21,958 bases of DNA from CAZMFZ01 sp964565665 (GTDB taxonomy: Bacteria; Bacteroidota; Bacteroidia; Cytophagales; UBA9547). The notes below the pieces were generated by a model, which saw only the letters and a program-made list of their open reading frames with translations, had not been told where the DNA came from and did no database searches. How positions within the stretch are numbered: position 1 is the stretch's first letter; each line of letters opens with the position of its first letter. Both the position numbers and the translations under genes were made by a program. This document shows positions 8,444-16,720 of this stretch, in pieces. The stretch spans positions 1 through 21,958 of the forward strand of contig CAZMFZ010000058.1 of NCBI GenBank assembly GCA_964565665.1, read 5' to 3'.

Positions 8444-9073
8444 TCAGATATTTACTTCTTTCTTTACTAATAATTTGGCAATTCCAATATACAATGCTGA
8501 AAATACAAAAAACACAAAAAACAAACCTAGTGTATTAATGAGGGCTTTATCGTAGCCAAGCTTTGAAACATCTATAAATGGATATGGGTAAAAGTCAGAG
8601 AAACTTCCTCTTACTAAAATACAAATAGCATACAACAATGGGAAAAGCAGCCATTTACCTATGTATTTCCATTTCAAACTTTTTTTATCTTCATACAAAA
8701 GCCAATAAATAATAAACTCAAAAGGAATAAAACTGTGCAATAGCTCATCTACCAGCATTTGAAGCCCTGTTGGTTCCCAAACATGCCGCAATAATACTTG
8801 GTAAATTAGCCCCACAATGGTAATATACACTGCAATAGCAGTAAGTACTCCTGATCTTTGAAAAAACATTTTTATGATGTTGCTATTATTGAAAAGCTTG
8901 CTAGTGTAGTATATAGCTACCAAGAGATTGCTCAATATAGTAAAAAAGCTGAAAAATCGAATTAGAGTTTCTCCAATGTCTGCAAGTCGGTTTTCGATCA
9001 TCAAATGCAATTGTGCAATGACGGCAAACCAAGAAATAATAGCCCCAACGGTTGAAAATATTCTTTTGTTCAT
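8444..9073 (-). CDS. Pr6Pr family membrane protein, related to FAR-17a/AIG1 fold
   Basis: This 209-aa integral membrane protein has about six hydrophobic helices, roughly at 7-25, 39-57, 76-95, 104-127, 139-156 and 180-203. The conserved blocks FFTILSNLLVA (43-53), PTGLQ followed by DELLHSFIP (109-117) and YPYPFIDV (162-169) fit the Pr6Pr family. Thr45 and His113 lie at places comparable to the Thr/His pair of the animal AIG1/ADTRP lipid hydrolases; this correspondence is inference from position only. A desaturase gene lies 121 bases upstream on the same strand, so a lipid role is possible. Biochemical function in bacteria is not known to me. Confidence 0.8.
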   Translation of the reverse strand: MNKRIFSTVGAIISWFAVIAQLHLMIENRLADIGETLIRFFSFFTILSNLLVAIYYTSKLFNNSNIIKMFFQRSGVLTAIAVYITIVGLIYQVLLRHVWEPTGLQMLVDELLHSFIPFEFIIYWLLYEDKKSLKWKYIGKWLLFPLLYAICILVRGSFSDFYPYPFIDVSKLGYDKALINTLGLFFVFFVFSALYIGIAKLLVKKEVNI

Positions 9074-9100
9074 TGTGGTTACATGGATCTTTATTCACCA

Positions 9101-9108
9101 CAAAAGTA
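9101..9108 (-). promoter_or_regulatory. Candidate -7 element of the Pr6Pr gene
   Basis: The minus strand reads TACTTTTG, an exact TAnnTTTG match, 27 bases before the ATG at 9073. No convincing -33 TTG lies at the right spacing. It suggests the Pr6Pr gene can be transcribed independently of the desaturase gene. Confidence 0.38.
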
Positions 9109-9194
9109 GCATTCGAAATGGTTCATCTCCTATCTTTTAAAAAAATATAATCAAAAACTTTTTAGTAAGTTGTTGATATGATTTAGTCTGTGTG

Positions 9195-10112
9195 CTATGC
9201 CAAGCTTACCCAATCTTCATCAGCAACTGGGTCGGCAAGCGAAACAGGATTTCCCAGATAATCTATCCGTTTGCCCGGATAAATATGCACCTGCCACAAA
9301 TATGCAACCAATGAAGTGCGATTAAGCGATGGATGAATAAATGGTTGTATATTTTCTTGATGAAATTGGGGCGATAGCGACCAATGCAAACCCGGATTGG
9401 CATGATGTGCCCCATGATAACCATTATTAAACATAATATTGTTGAATAATTTGCCAGTAAAATTTCTAGAATGGTTGTAAGGGTGCGTTTCATCACAGCC
9501 ATCGTGTTGAAAATAATTGGTGCCTACAATGCCCCAAGCGGCATAATGGTGAGGGATAAATACAAAATATAAGCACCATTTCCAATCTACCAGCAATAGT
9601 GCGATTTTTATCCCTACTACGACTATTAACTCAAACATATATTGCCAAAACCAAGTCCTGTTGTGTACTAACATTTTCTTCACATATCTTATTTCAGCCG
9701 AAATAATATCGCCAGACATGATGTAAAAAAACAATAATTGATTGAGAATATTGAATGAAAAGCGCGCTTTTGATGTTCTAATGGCATCTTTAGGCGTTTG
9801 CATATACCGGTGGTGACTCAAATTGTGCCCTGGCAAATAGGCACTCACCGGATGCCCGTAAGTAATTGACAATATCACTTGAAATACTTTGTTTAAAAAT
9901 GGCGTTTTGAAAATAGGCACATGAATAGTATTGTGAACTATTACCGCACAAGTGAAAGATAAAAAGCAATTGATAGCTACAAATATGGCTATGTGCCATG
10001 GTAAAAGTGTGTTTCGATGCAGCCAAGGCAAAATTGCCATTGCAAAATACAATGTCACGACCGCAATAGTTTTCACATCAGCTTTGTATTTAAGCATGGC
10101 TATGTTTTTCAT
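9195..10112 (-). CDS. Membrane fatty acid desaturase family protein
   Basis: Di-iron membrane desaturases or hydroxylases introduce double bonds or hydroxyls into acyl chains, bound in the inner membrane. The 305-aa product has the histidine boxes in order: HNTIH (60-64), HNLSHH (96-101), a His pair at 188-189 and His203 in NYFQHD, and HGAHH (233-237). Hydrophobic stretches at about 14-30, 41-58, 75-92, 162-176 and 180-198 separate them. The set is complete, so it should bind two irons. The C-terminal 60 residues, rich in Pro and Asp, are hydrophilic. Start is the ATG at 10112, or possibly the one at 10097. Hydroxylase or alkane-oxidase-like activity cannot be excluded; substrate is unknown. 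Confidence 0.86.
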   Translation of the reverse strand: MKNIAMLKYKADVKTIAVVTLYFAMAILPWLHRNTLLPWHIAIFVAINCFLSFTCAVIVHNTIHVPIFKTPFLNKVFQVILSITYGHPVSAYLPGHNLSHHRYMQTPKDAIRTSKARFSFNILNQLLFFYIMSGDIISAEIRYVKKMLVHNRTWFWQYMFELIVVVGIKIALLLVDWKWCLYFVFIPHHYAAWGIVGTNYFQHDGCDETHPYNHSRNFTGKLFNNIMFNNGYHGAHHANPGLHWSLSPQFHQENIQPFIHPSLNRTSLVAYLWQVHIYPGKRIDYLGNPVSLADPVADEDWVSLA

Positions 10113-10184
10113 ACTAAAATTATATGTTTAGATAAAAAAAACAAAACATTATTTGAAAGAATAATTGGTAAAAATTGGCTTTTA

Positions 10185-10221
10185 TGGTATTTAGCTCGTT
10201 ATTATTTGAATGCAAATACCA
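10185..10221 (-). repeat. Inverted repeat between the MFS and desaturase genes
   Basis: TGGTATTT (10185-10192) and AAATACCA (10214-10221) form a perfect 8-bp stem around a 21-base loop, directly after the stop of the MFS gene on the minus strand. An alternative pairing of AAAATTGG (10171-10178) with CCAATTTT (10219-10226) also exists. It could be a weak terminator or attenuator, but the T tract is short and interrupted. Confidence 0.3.
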
Positions 10222-10224
10222 ATT

Positions 10225-11574
10225 TTAGGGCATTTCATCCAATTTTACTCTAATTTTCTCCAAATGTTCGTTATCAATTTCACCGTTTTCTCCGTTCTTC
10301 GGAAGGTGAACTTTCAATAAAAACATCAAGCCAATAGCGAAAAATACGCCCAGTACAATTACACTATTTCTAGGGCTGCCTGTAATTGCTTCTATCAAAC
10401 CATAAGCAAATGTGCCAAGCACAATAGAAATAGAATTGGCAGCTTCGAATACACTAAAATAAGAGGCATTGCTATGCGAATTTCGAGGAATAAGTTTGGC
10501 AAAAGTAGCCCTTGAAAGCGATTGAATACCACCCATTACCAAGCCAACCACTGCAGCAAGTAGGTAGAAATCGAATCCGTTTCGAACCATGTAGGCCCCA
10601 AAGCAAATCAAAATCCATATTACTACCATTACTGATAAGGAAATTATATTGCCAAATCGAGCAGAAAGACGTGCAAATAGATAGGCTCCTGCAATGGCTA
10701 TTATTTGCAAAATGAGTACTGTTCCAATTAAAGCAGCTGTGGGCAAGTGCAATTCCTTTTCAGCAAACACGGTGGCTATTAGCATTACAGTCTGCACCCC
10801 CATATTGTAAAAGAAAAATGCAATGAGAAACTGCTTGATGTTTGGGTAATTTACTATATCATTCAATACGGTTTTTAAGTTTTTGAATCCTTTGAAAATC
10901 CATCCTTTTTCTTTTGTGGCAATCAAAATTTCATCTTTGGGCAAATAATAAAATGAATACATGGCAAAGCCAAGCCACCATATTCCTACACTTAAAAATG
11001 ACAATCGTGAAGCCAAACCTGTAGTAATGCCACCGAAAAATTCTGGTTTCATTATCATTAACAAATTGAATATCAGCAATAATACGCTTCCGATATAGCC
11101 CATTGAATAGCCTTTGGCGCTTATTCGGTCAAAGTGGTCTTCAGTAGCAATTTCGGGTAAATACGAATTGTAAAATACGAAACTACCACTATAGCCAATG
11201 CCTGCCAACACAAACATAATGATGGCTAAATCGGTGGTGTCTGTCTCAAAAAAAAACAAAAACATGCAGGCAAAGCTTCCTAAAAAGCAGAAAAAACGCA
11301 TAAATATTTTTCTTCTGCCGCTATAGTCTGAAATTGAGGTGAGCAATGGGCTGGTAAATGCAATCAATAAAAACGTAAATGAAAGTGAATAAGAATACAA
11401 CACTGAGTTTTTTACATCAAAACCAAAAAAGTGGATTATATCGCCACCTTGGGCATTTACAGCTACTTTTGAAAAGTAAATGGGGAAAATAGCTGATGTA
11501 ATTACCAGATTGTAAACCGACACAGCCCAATCGTACATGCACCAGGCATTGATTGTTTTAGGATTGTTCTTCAT
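10225..11574 (-). CDS. UMF1-type MFS transporter (Atg22-like)
   Basis: This is a 12-helix major facilitator superfamily permease of the UMF1/Atg22-like group, predicted to export or recycle small solutes such as amino acids across the inner membrane; the substrate is unknown. The 449-aa product opens with the family block NAWCMYDWA then SVYNLV and IFPIYF (residues 9-36). A change is visible: relatives usually have DWANS, here DWAVS. The inter-helix loop SDYSGRRKIFM carries the MFS signature. I chose the ATG at 11574 rather than 11610, because the family block begins close to this Met and the extra 12 residues are basic and unlike relatives. The divergent epimerase gene begins 53 bases away. 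Confidence 0.88.
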   Translation of the reverse strand: MKNNPKTINAWCMYDWAVSVYNLVITSAIFPIYFSKVAVNAQGGDIIHFFGFDVKNSVLYSYSLSFTFLLIAFTSPLLTSISDYSGRRKIFMRFFCFLGSFACMFLFFFETDTTDLAIIMFVLAGIGYSGSFVFYNSYLPEIATEDHFDRISAKGYSMGYIGSVLLLIFNLLMIMKPEFFGGITTGLASRLSFLSVGIWWLGFAMYSFYYLPKDEILIATKEKGWIFKGFKNLKTVLNDIVNYPNIKQFLIAFFFYNMGVQTVMLIATVFAEKELHLPTAALIGTVLILQIIAIAGAYLFARLSARFGNIISLSVMVVIWILICFGAYMVRNGFDFYLLAAVVGLVMGGIQSLSRATFAKLIPRNSHSNASYFSVFEAANSISIVLGTFAYGLIEAITGSPRNSVIVLGVFFAIGLMFLLKVHLPKNGENGEIDNEHLEKIRVKLDEMP

Positions 11575-11598
11575 AGTGCGAATATAAATAGGATGTCT

Positions 11599-11606
11599 TA
11601 GTTTTG
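11599..11606 (+). promoter_or_regulatory. Candidate -7 element of the epimerase gene
   Basis: TAGTTTTG matches TAnnTTTG exactly and ends 20 bases before the ATG at 11627. No clear -33 TTG is present. On the opposite strand TATATTCG (11579-11586), one mismatch from consensus, could serve the MFS gene. Confidence 0.32.
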
Positions 11607-11626
11607 CCACTCAATTTACATATTGA

Positions 11627-12733
11627 ATGTTGCAGCAAAAAAAAATCATTATTATAGTGGGCACCAGACCCAATTTTATCAAAATAACCCAATTCGACAA
11701 AGAACTTGCAAAATATGGCAGCAAGTTTAACTACAAACTTGTGCATACAGGGCAGCATTATGATTACAATATGTCTGATATTTTTTTCGAACAGTTGCAA
11801 ATCAGAAAACCAGATTATTTTTTGGGCATTCCAGGCGGAACACCTACTTTTCAAATAGGAATGATAATGGTGGAGCTGGAAAAGGTATTTGATGCAGAAA
11901 AACCTGATTTAGTAGTGGTTGTTGGCGATGTAAACTCCACATTTGCAGCTGCTTTTACAGCTTATAAAAAAGGAATAAAATTGGCTCATTTGGAAAGCGG
12001 ATTGCGAAGCAACGACCGCGAAATGCCTGAGGAAATAAATAGAATATTGACAGATGAAATTTCAGATTTGTTTTTTGTGACAGAAGAATCAGGAGTTAAT
12101 AACCTGATTATCAATGGTAAAATTGATGAACAAATCAAATTTGTAGGCAATACAATGATTGATACTTTGGTGGCTTTTGATTCTGAAATAGACAAATCAG
12201 ATATTCTCCAAAAACTAACGATAAAAAGCAATCAATATGCTTTAGTTACCATACATCGCCCCTCAAATGTAGATGAAAAATTGAATTTGAATCTAACAAT
12301 CGATATTCTCACAAAATTAGCGGAGAAAATAAAAATTGTATTTCCTATTCATCCACGAACATTGAAAAAAGCGGCTGAATTTGAGTTAAAATCACAACTG
12401 ACTGAAAATTCAAATATTATCCTCACCTCACCTTTAGATTATTTTGCTTTTCAAAAACTTGTTAAGAATTGCAAGTTTGTACTCACCGATTCCGGTGGCA
12501 TACAAGAGGAAACAACTTTCAGACAAGTGCCTTGCTTGACGCTTAGAAAAAATACCGAACGCCCGGCAACAGTAGAAATAGGAAGCAATGTGCTTGTTGA
12601 ATTTAATGCCGCTAGTATTATGATAAAAGTAGATCAAATTATGGCTTCAAACTATAAAGAAAGTTCAATTCCGCCTTTTTGGGATGGGAAAGCTACAGAA
12701 AGGATAGTGAAAGTGTTGGCAGAAATTGCTTAA
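11627..12733 (+). CDS. wecB: UDP-N-acetylglucosamine 2-epimerase (non-hydrolysing)
   Basis: The enzyme interconverts UDP-GlcNAc and UDP-ManNAc in the cytoplasm, supplying ManNAc-type sugars for surface polysaccharide. The 368-aa length is standard. Visible motifs are GTRPNFIK (12-19), HTGQHYDYNMSD (40-51), GDVNST with Asp101, HLESGLRS with Glu123, PEE with Glu135/136, and the C-terminal DSGGIQEE that binds the UDP phosphates. These match the catalytic Asp and Glu residues known from E. coli WecB. UDP-ManNAc dehydrogenase and glycosyltransferases are absent nearby, so the target polymer is unknown. A retropepsin-like gene follows after 25 bases and mannose-6-phosphate isomerase further on, plausibly one transcript. 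Confidence 0.94.
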   Translation: MLQQKKIIIIVGTRPNFIKITQFDKELAKYGSKFNYKLVHTGQHYDYNMSDIFFEQLQIRKPDYFLGIPGGTPTFQIGMIMVELEKVFDAEKPDLVVVVGDVNSTFAAAFTAYKKGIKLAHLESGLRSNDREMPEEINRILTDEISDLFFVTEESGVNNLIINGKIDEQIKFVGNTMIDTLVAFDSEIDKSDILQKLTIKSNQYALVTIHRPSNVDEKLNLNLTIDILTKLAEKIKIVFPIHPRTLKKAAEFELKSQLTENSNIILTSPLDYFAFQKLVKNCKFVLTDSGGIQEETTFRQVPCLTLRKNTERPATVEIGSNVLVEFNAASIMIKVDQIMASNYKESSIPPFWDGKATERIVKVLAEIA

Positions 12734-12758
12734 ATTTGGAAATCAAATTTATTGAAAT

Positions 12759-13172
12759 ATGGGATTAGTAAATGCAGATATAGAATTATTGAATGCAGTG
12801 GATGTTTATCAAAACCGCTCAGGCAAGATGGCTAATGAACTGGTTAAAAAAGTGCAAATTAGGGCAATGGTTGATGCTGGAGCATATTATTTGGCCATTA
12901 ATGAAAACATAAAAAACCAATTGGGCTTAATTGTCATTGAAAACACGTATGGCACGGGTGCTGATGGTACTCAAATAGAACTTGATATTGTGGGGCCAAT
13001 AGAGGTACGCTTTAAAAACAGAAGAACAACTGTTGATGCAATGGTACTGCCAGGAAATTCAGAAGTATTGCTTGGTGCTATTCCTATGGAGGGCATGGAT
13101 GTGATAATTAATCCTCTAAAGCAAACAATGGAAGTGAATCCAGAACACCCGTATGTGCCAAATTTTTCATAG
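12759..13172 (+). CDS. Retropepsin-like (clan AA) aspartic protease homologue with altered active site
   Basis: This 137-aa protein has the shape of bacterial single-domain retropepsin-like proteins, which dimerise so that two D-T/S-G motifs form one active site. The motif region reads AMVDAGAYYLAI (about residues 37-48). The catalytic Asp and Gly are kept, but the usual Thr or Ser between them is Ala. The second hydrophobic-hydrophobic-Gly element is VLLGAIPMEGMDV, and the tail NPEHPY is typical of this subgroup. No signal peptide or membrane segment is seen, so it is probably cytoplasmic. TAAATTTG at 12731-12738, overlapping the stop of the epimerase gene, resembles a -7 element. It may be a weak protease, a non-protease scaffold, or active despite the change. 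Confidence 0.72.
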   Translation: MGLVNADIELLNAVDVYQNRSGKMANELVKKVQIRAMVDAGAYYLAINENIKNQLGLIVIENTYGTGADGTQIELDIVGPIEVRFKNRRTTVDAMVLPGNSEVLLGAIPMEGMDVIINPLKQTMEVNPEHPYVPNFS

Positions 13173-13223
13173 AAATAATCCTTTAACTACTGGATTCCAA
13201 CCTTTAAAATTCAAATTAACTTA

Positions 13224-14195
13224 GTGTATCCGCTAAAATTCAAAACCATATTCAAAGATAAAATTTGGGGTGGCAACAAAATAAAAACTATTCTAGGTAA
13301 GGATTTTTCACCACTACCCAACTGTGGAGAAACTTGGGAAATTTCAGGAGTAAAAGGCAATATTTCAATAGTAGCCGATGGCGAATTGCAAGGCAGAGAT
13401 TTGGTAAGCCTTATTGATGAATTTAAAGGCCAATTGGTAGGCACGAAAGTATTCCAAAAATTCGGCAATGAATTTCCGCTTCTTATCAAGTTTATTGATG
13501 CCAATGACGATTTGTCTATTCAAGTGCATCCAAATGATGAACTGGCAAAAGAACGCCACAATTCGTTTGGAAAAACGGAGATGTGGTATATTTTCCAAGC
13601 CGATGAAGGGGCGAAATTAAATACAGGTTTCAACCAAAATATAGATAAGAAAACCTATCTTAACCACTTGAATAACAATACTTTAAGTGAAATACTTAAT
13701 TTTGAAGACGTAGCTGTAGATGATGTGTTTTTTCTGCCTGCTGGGCGTGTGCACTACATTGGTAAAGGCGTGTGCTTAGCTGAAATTCAACAGACATCAG
13801 ACATTACATACAGAATTTACGACTTCGACAGGCGTGACGATAATGGCAATTTGCGTGAGCTACACACCGATTTGGCCGTTGATGCTATCGATTATAATTG
13901 GTATTCCGATTACAAAACTGAGTACAATAAAAAGCAAAACGAGGCCACGAATCTGGTTGGGTGTACTTACTTCACCACCAATCGCATAGTGTTTAATGTT
14001 CCCTTGGCTAGAGACTACTCAGCTATCGACTCTTTTGTGATTTATATATGTATTGAAGGGGGATTTGAGATAAAAGCCGACTCCATTTCTTATATGGTTA
14101 AAAAAGGAGATTCAATATTGCTGCCTGCACAATTTAAACATGTAGCGTTGCTACCTAGCCAAACAGCCAAAATTCTTGAGGCTTGGGTGCCATAA
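13224..14195 (+). CDS. manA: Mannose-6-phosphate isomerase, class I
   Basis: The zinc enzyme interconverts mannose 6-phosphate and fructose 6-phosphate, feeding GDP-mannose and related sugar nucleotides. The 323-aa length fits the short Firmicutes/Bacteroidota type. Zinc ligands are visible: Gln100 and His102 in SIQVHPND, Glu119 in GKTEMW and His177 in PAGRVHYIG. The substrate-side SDITYRIYDFDR (192-203) is present, and a cupin barrel ends the protein. The start is GTG: an in-frame TAA lies 48 bases upstream and no ATG lies between, while the first residues MYPLKF are the normal N-terminus. Together with the nearby UDP-GlcNAc 2-epimerase this suggests a small surface-sugar neighbourhood. It ends 14 bases from a convergent gene. 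Confidence 0.93.
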   Translation: MYPLKFKTIFKDKIWGGNKIKTILGKDFSPLPNCGETWEISGVKGNISIVADGELQGRDLVSLIDEFKGQLVGTKVFQKFGNEFPLLIKFIDANDDLSIQVHPNDELAKERHNSFGKTEMWYIFQADEGAKLNTGFNQNIDKKTYLNHLNNNTLSEILNFEDVAVDDVFFLPAGRVHYIGKGVCLAEIQQTSDITYRIYDFDRRDDNGNLRELHTDLAVDAIDYNWYSDYKTEYNKKQNEATNLVGCTYFTTNRIVFNVPLARDYSAIDSFVIYICIEGGFEIKADSISYMVKKGDSILLPAQFKHVALLPSQTAKILEAWVP

Positions 14196-14209
14196 TTTCA
14201 TTCCTGCAA

Positions 14210-14677
14210 CTAGGATTTGGGCAACTCAGCTTCTACCAATTGCTTTATTTGCCCCAATATCGGGTTCCAACCTTCACCATTATTGTAGGCTTCGGTATAC
14301 CTTCTTTCTCCTTCTGCTACTGTAGAATAATCGCCTTGGGTAACTTTGAATAAAGTTTTCCCCTCCGATTCTTCTAAAATATAGGTTACAGTTAAATAAT
14401 TTTGCGAAATGTCGTCAATGGTAGAATTTGGGTCAATAGTGGTGTAAATCAACACCTTTTCAGGTTCAATTTTTAAAATATTGCCCCTTACGAACACCAT
14501 TTCTTTGCCTTGGTAACTCCCCTTCCATAATAAACTACTTCCAACTTTCCAATCTGATACTGTTTCGCAACCAAACATATATATTTTGGTTTTTTCCGGA
14601 TTTACCAGTGCATCCCATACTTTATTGGCTGTTGCCTCAATGGTAATTGTATTTTTTACAAATAAAGGAGAGGACAT
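14210..14677 (-). CDS. SRPBCC (AHSA1/START-like) domain protein
   Basis: The 155-aa product is a single helix-grip domain of the AHSA1-like SRPBCC superfamily, which binds hydrophobic ligands in a deep cavity. Typical features are the first strand TIEATANKVWDALVNPEKT (12-30), a central VGSSLLWKG stretch, EPEKVLIYTT, strands with EGKTLFKVTQGDY and the long C-terminal helix from GWNPILGQIKQLVEAEL. No catalytic residues are known for this group and no ligand can be named. The start ATG at 14677 gives the usual N-terminus. The gene lies between two plus-strand genes and seems to be transcribed alone. Confidence 0.85.
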   Translation of the reverse strand: MSSPLFVKNTITIEATANKVWDALVNPEKTKIYMFGCETVSDWKVGSSLLWKGSYQGKEMVFVRGNILKIEPEKVLIYTTIDPNSTIDDISQNYLTVTYILEESEGKTLFKVTQGDYSTVAEGERRYTEAYNNGEGWNPILGQIKQLVEAELPKS

Positions 14678-14696
14678 TTGGCTGTTAATTAGAATT

Positions 14697-14704
14697 CAAA
14701 GCTA
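14697..14704 (-). promoter_or_regulatory. Candidate -7 element of the SRPBCC gene
   Basis: The minus strand reads TAGCTTTG, an exact TAnnTTTG match, 19 bases before the ATG at 14677. No -33 TTG is seen at a suitable distance. Confidence 0.3.
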
Positions 14705-14807
14705 AACAAATATTCATTCATCCCATTTTGGAGGTTTAAAACTTTTTCTAAATCAATCTAAGTCAACATAATTAAGAAATCAACCTAATCACGATTACCT
14801 TTACAGC

Positions 14808-16151
14808 ATGAATCAATTGCACCCAACTATCCCTCAAATACTTATCAATCTCAATATTGCCTCACTAAATACGATGCAACAAGCGTCTTTAGAGGCCAAT
14901 GCCAAATCGGCCGATGTAGTACTGCTCTCCCCTACCGGTTCGGGCAAAACTTTGGGATTTCTATTACCTGCCTACCAAACTCTAAACCCTGAAAGTGCTG
15001 ATATTCAAATACTTGTAATAGTGCCATCACGAGAATTGGCTTTGCAAATTGAGCAAGTATTCAAAAATATGAAGACAGGCTATAAAGTAAACACCTGCTA
15101 TGGTGGGCATGAAATAGCAACTGAAGAAAATAATTTTACCGTACCACCTGCCATTCTTATTGGCACACCAGGAAGAATCTGCGACCATATTCAAAGAAAA
15201 AATATCGACCTGAAAACAGTGCAAACATTGGTGCTTGATGAGTTTGACAAATGCTTGGAAATGGGTTTTCAAGAGGAGATGAGTTTCATTATTCAACAAT
15301 TGAAGAATGTAAAAAAGCGTATACTCACTTCTGCCACCCAAGCTATTGCCATACCTAATTTTACAGGATTAAAAAACCCTGAAAATTTGAATTTTATAGA
15401 AGCCGCCAATGCAGCACTTACCATCAAAACGCTGCGTGCAAGCGATAATAACAAGCTGGAAACGCTTTTCAAATTGATTTGTCAACTGGGAAATGTAGCT
15501 ACAATCGTATTTTGCAACCAGCGAGATGCGGTAGAAGAAGTATGCGAATATTTAACTGAAAAAGGAATTGTGAATAGCAATTTTCATGGCGGGCTAGAGC
15601 AAAGATATCGGGAAAGCACACTTACCAAATTTAGAAACGGAAGTTGCAACTTCCTCATTACTACCGATTTAGCAGCGAGAGGTTTAGATATTCCTGCGGT
15701 GGAATATGTGGTTCATTATCAATTGCCACCCAAGGAAGATGCTTTTATTCACCGCAATGGCCGTACTGCCCGTATGGATGCTACAGGCACAGCCATTTTA
15801 TTGCTCAATACCAACGATTATTTGCCCGATTACATCATTGGCAAACCTGAAAACATAGTTTTGGCTCCCAAATTAGTTTTACCAGCTTTGCCCCAATGGG
15901 AAACCATTTTTATAGGAGGTGGCAAGAAAGACAAAATCAATAGAGTAGATATTGTAGGTTTTCTATCACAAAAAGGGCAACTTAAAAAGGAAGAGTTGGG
16001 CTTAATTGAGGTGAAAGATATTTTTGCCTATGCGGCCGTAAAGCGAGATAAAGTGAAAGCAGTGCTGAAACTGGTGCAAACTGAAAAAATTAAAAATAAG
16101 AAATTGAAAATTGAGATTGCCAGAGAAACACCAAAAATGGAAAGCTATTAG
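14808..16151 (+). CDS. DEAD-box RNA helicase, DbpA-like, with DEFD motif II
   Basis: This 447-aa ATP-dependent RNA helicase has both RecA-like domains: motif Q (MQQAS, 23-27), I SPTGSGKT (41-48), Ia PSRELA (73-78), Ib TPGR (120-123), II DEFD (134-137), III SAT (165-167), IV VFCNQ (224-228), V TTDLAARGLDIP (265-276) and VI HRNGRTAR (285-292). Motif II has Phe where the family name residue Ala stands; both acidic residues are kept. The C-terminal segment, about 366-436 (KKDKINRVDIVGFL onward), fits the DbpA RNA-binding domain, which in E. coli DbpA targets 23S rRNA helix 92. A role in large-subunit assembly is therefore likely but inferred. The start matches the family's short N-terminus. Confidence 0.92.
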   Translation: MNQLHPTIPQILINLNIASLNTMQQASLEANAKSADVVLLSPTGSGKTLGFLLPAYQTLNPESADIQILVIVPSRELALQIEQVFKNMKTGYKVNTCYGGHEIATEENNFTVPPAILIGTPGRICDHIQRKNIDLKTVQTLVLDEFDKCLEMGFQEEMSFIIQQLKNVKKRILTSATQAIAIPNFTGLKNPENLNFIEAANAALTIKTLRASDNNKLETLFKLICQLGNVATIVFCNQRDAVEEVCEYLTEKGIVNSNFHGGLEQRYRESTLTKFRNGSCNFLITTDLAARGLDIPAVEYVVHYQLPPKEDAFIHRNGRTARMDATGTAILLLNTNDYLPDYIIGKPENIVLAPKLVLPALPQWETIFIGGGKKDKINRVDIVGFLSQKGQLKKEELGLIEVKDIFAYAAVKRDKVKAVLKLVQTEKIKNKKLKIEIARETPKMESY

Positions 16152-16163
16152 CCCACCTTTGTT

Positions 16164-16195
16164 TTGACCTACAATGATAATTTTATTTAACTTTG
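16164..16195 (+). promoter_or_regulatory. Candidate promoter of the membrane protein-DUF58 operon
   Basis: TTG (16164-16166, within GTTTTG) is followed after 21 bases by TAACTTTG (16188-16195), an exact TAnnTTTG match. It lies 20 bases before the ATG at 16216. This is one of the best Bacteroidota-type promoter matches in the window. Confidence 0.5.
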
Positions 16196-16215
16196 ATAAA
16201 TAAACATTTAGAAAT

Positions 16216-16710
16216 ATGAAATATCTATTTGATGAAAAATTAGAGGTAATTAAACTATTTTTTATCGTTTTAGCCGCCCTATTGGCTTATATACAGTATT
16301 GGAGTGCCAATAAATTTAAACGCTCGCAATATTTAAGTGAACTTTGGAGAAAATTTTACACCACCGAAAAACTAACGTTTATATTCCAAGCACTAGAAAG
16401 GAAAGATAAAGCAGCATTTGAGAAAATTTCCGAATCTGATATTTACTTATATTTAGGTTATTTAGAATATGTGGTGATTTTTGTAAAGCAAAATCCCTTG
16501 CAAATCCATAAAATCAACCAAAACGAGGTGTTAAATCTATTCCAGTTCCATTTTTATTATTTGTACCAGCTTGAAGAGACGAAACTATTGTTTTGGGGTA
16601 AAATATTAGACGGGAAAGCAGAAATAGATGCAGAAATCAAGCAATTCTATTGGAAAAAACAGTTGGAATTTTCAAAGATTTGTGCAAAAAAAATAGAGAA
16701 TTCAAAATAG
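16216..16710 (+). CDS. Unknown membrane-anchored protein upstream of DUF58 gene
   Basis: I do not recognise this 164-aa protein. Residues about 10-29 are a single hydrophobic helix (IKLFFIVLAALLAYIQYW) close to the N-terminus, followed by a basic stretch NKFKRS and a soluble, helical, aromatic-rich domain (SELWRKFYTTEKL; YLYLGYLEYVVIFV; FQFHFYYLYQLEETKLLFW). The basic residues after the helix suggest the soluble part faces the cytoplasm. There is no cleavable signal, cysteine motif or known catalytic pattern. The DUF58 gene starts 10 bases after its stop, so the two are probably co-transcribed and may act together; that link is inference. Confidence 0.75.
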   Translation: MKYLFDEKLEVIKLFFIVLAALLAYIQYWSANKFKRSQYLSELWRKFYTTEKLTFIFQALERKDKAAFEKISESDIYLYLGYLEYVVIFVKQNPLQIHKINQNEVLNLFQFHFYYLYQLEETKLLFWGKILDGKAEIDAEIKQFYWKKQLEFSKICAKKIENSK

Positions 16711-16720
16711 CAGAATCACA

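Noticed and set aside
13178..13195. AATCC/GGATT inverted repeat between the retropepsin-like gene and manA.
   Set aside because: Only five base pairs with no T run, expected by chance in AT-rich DNA.
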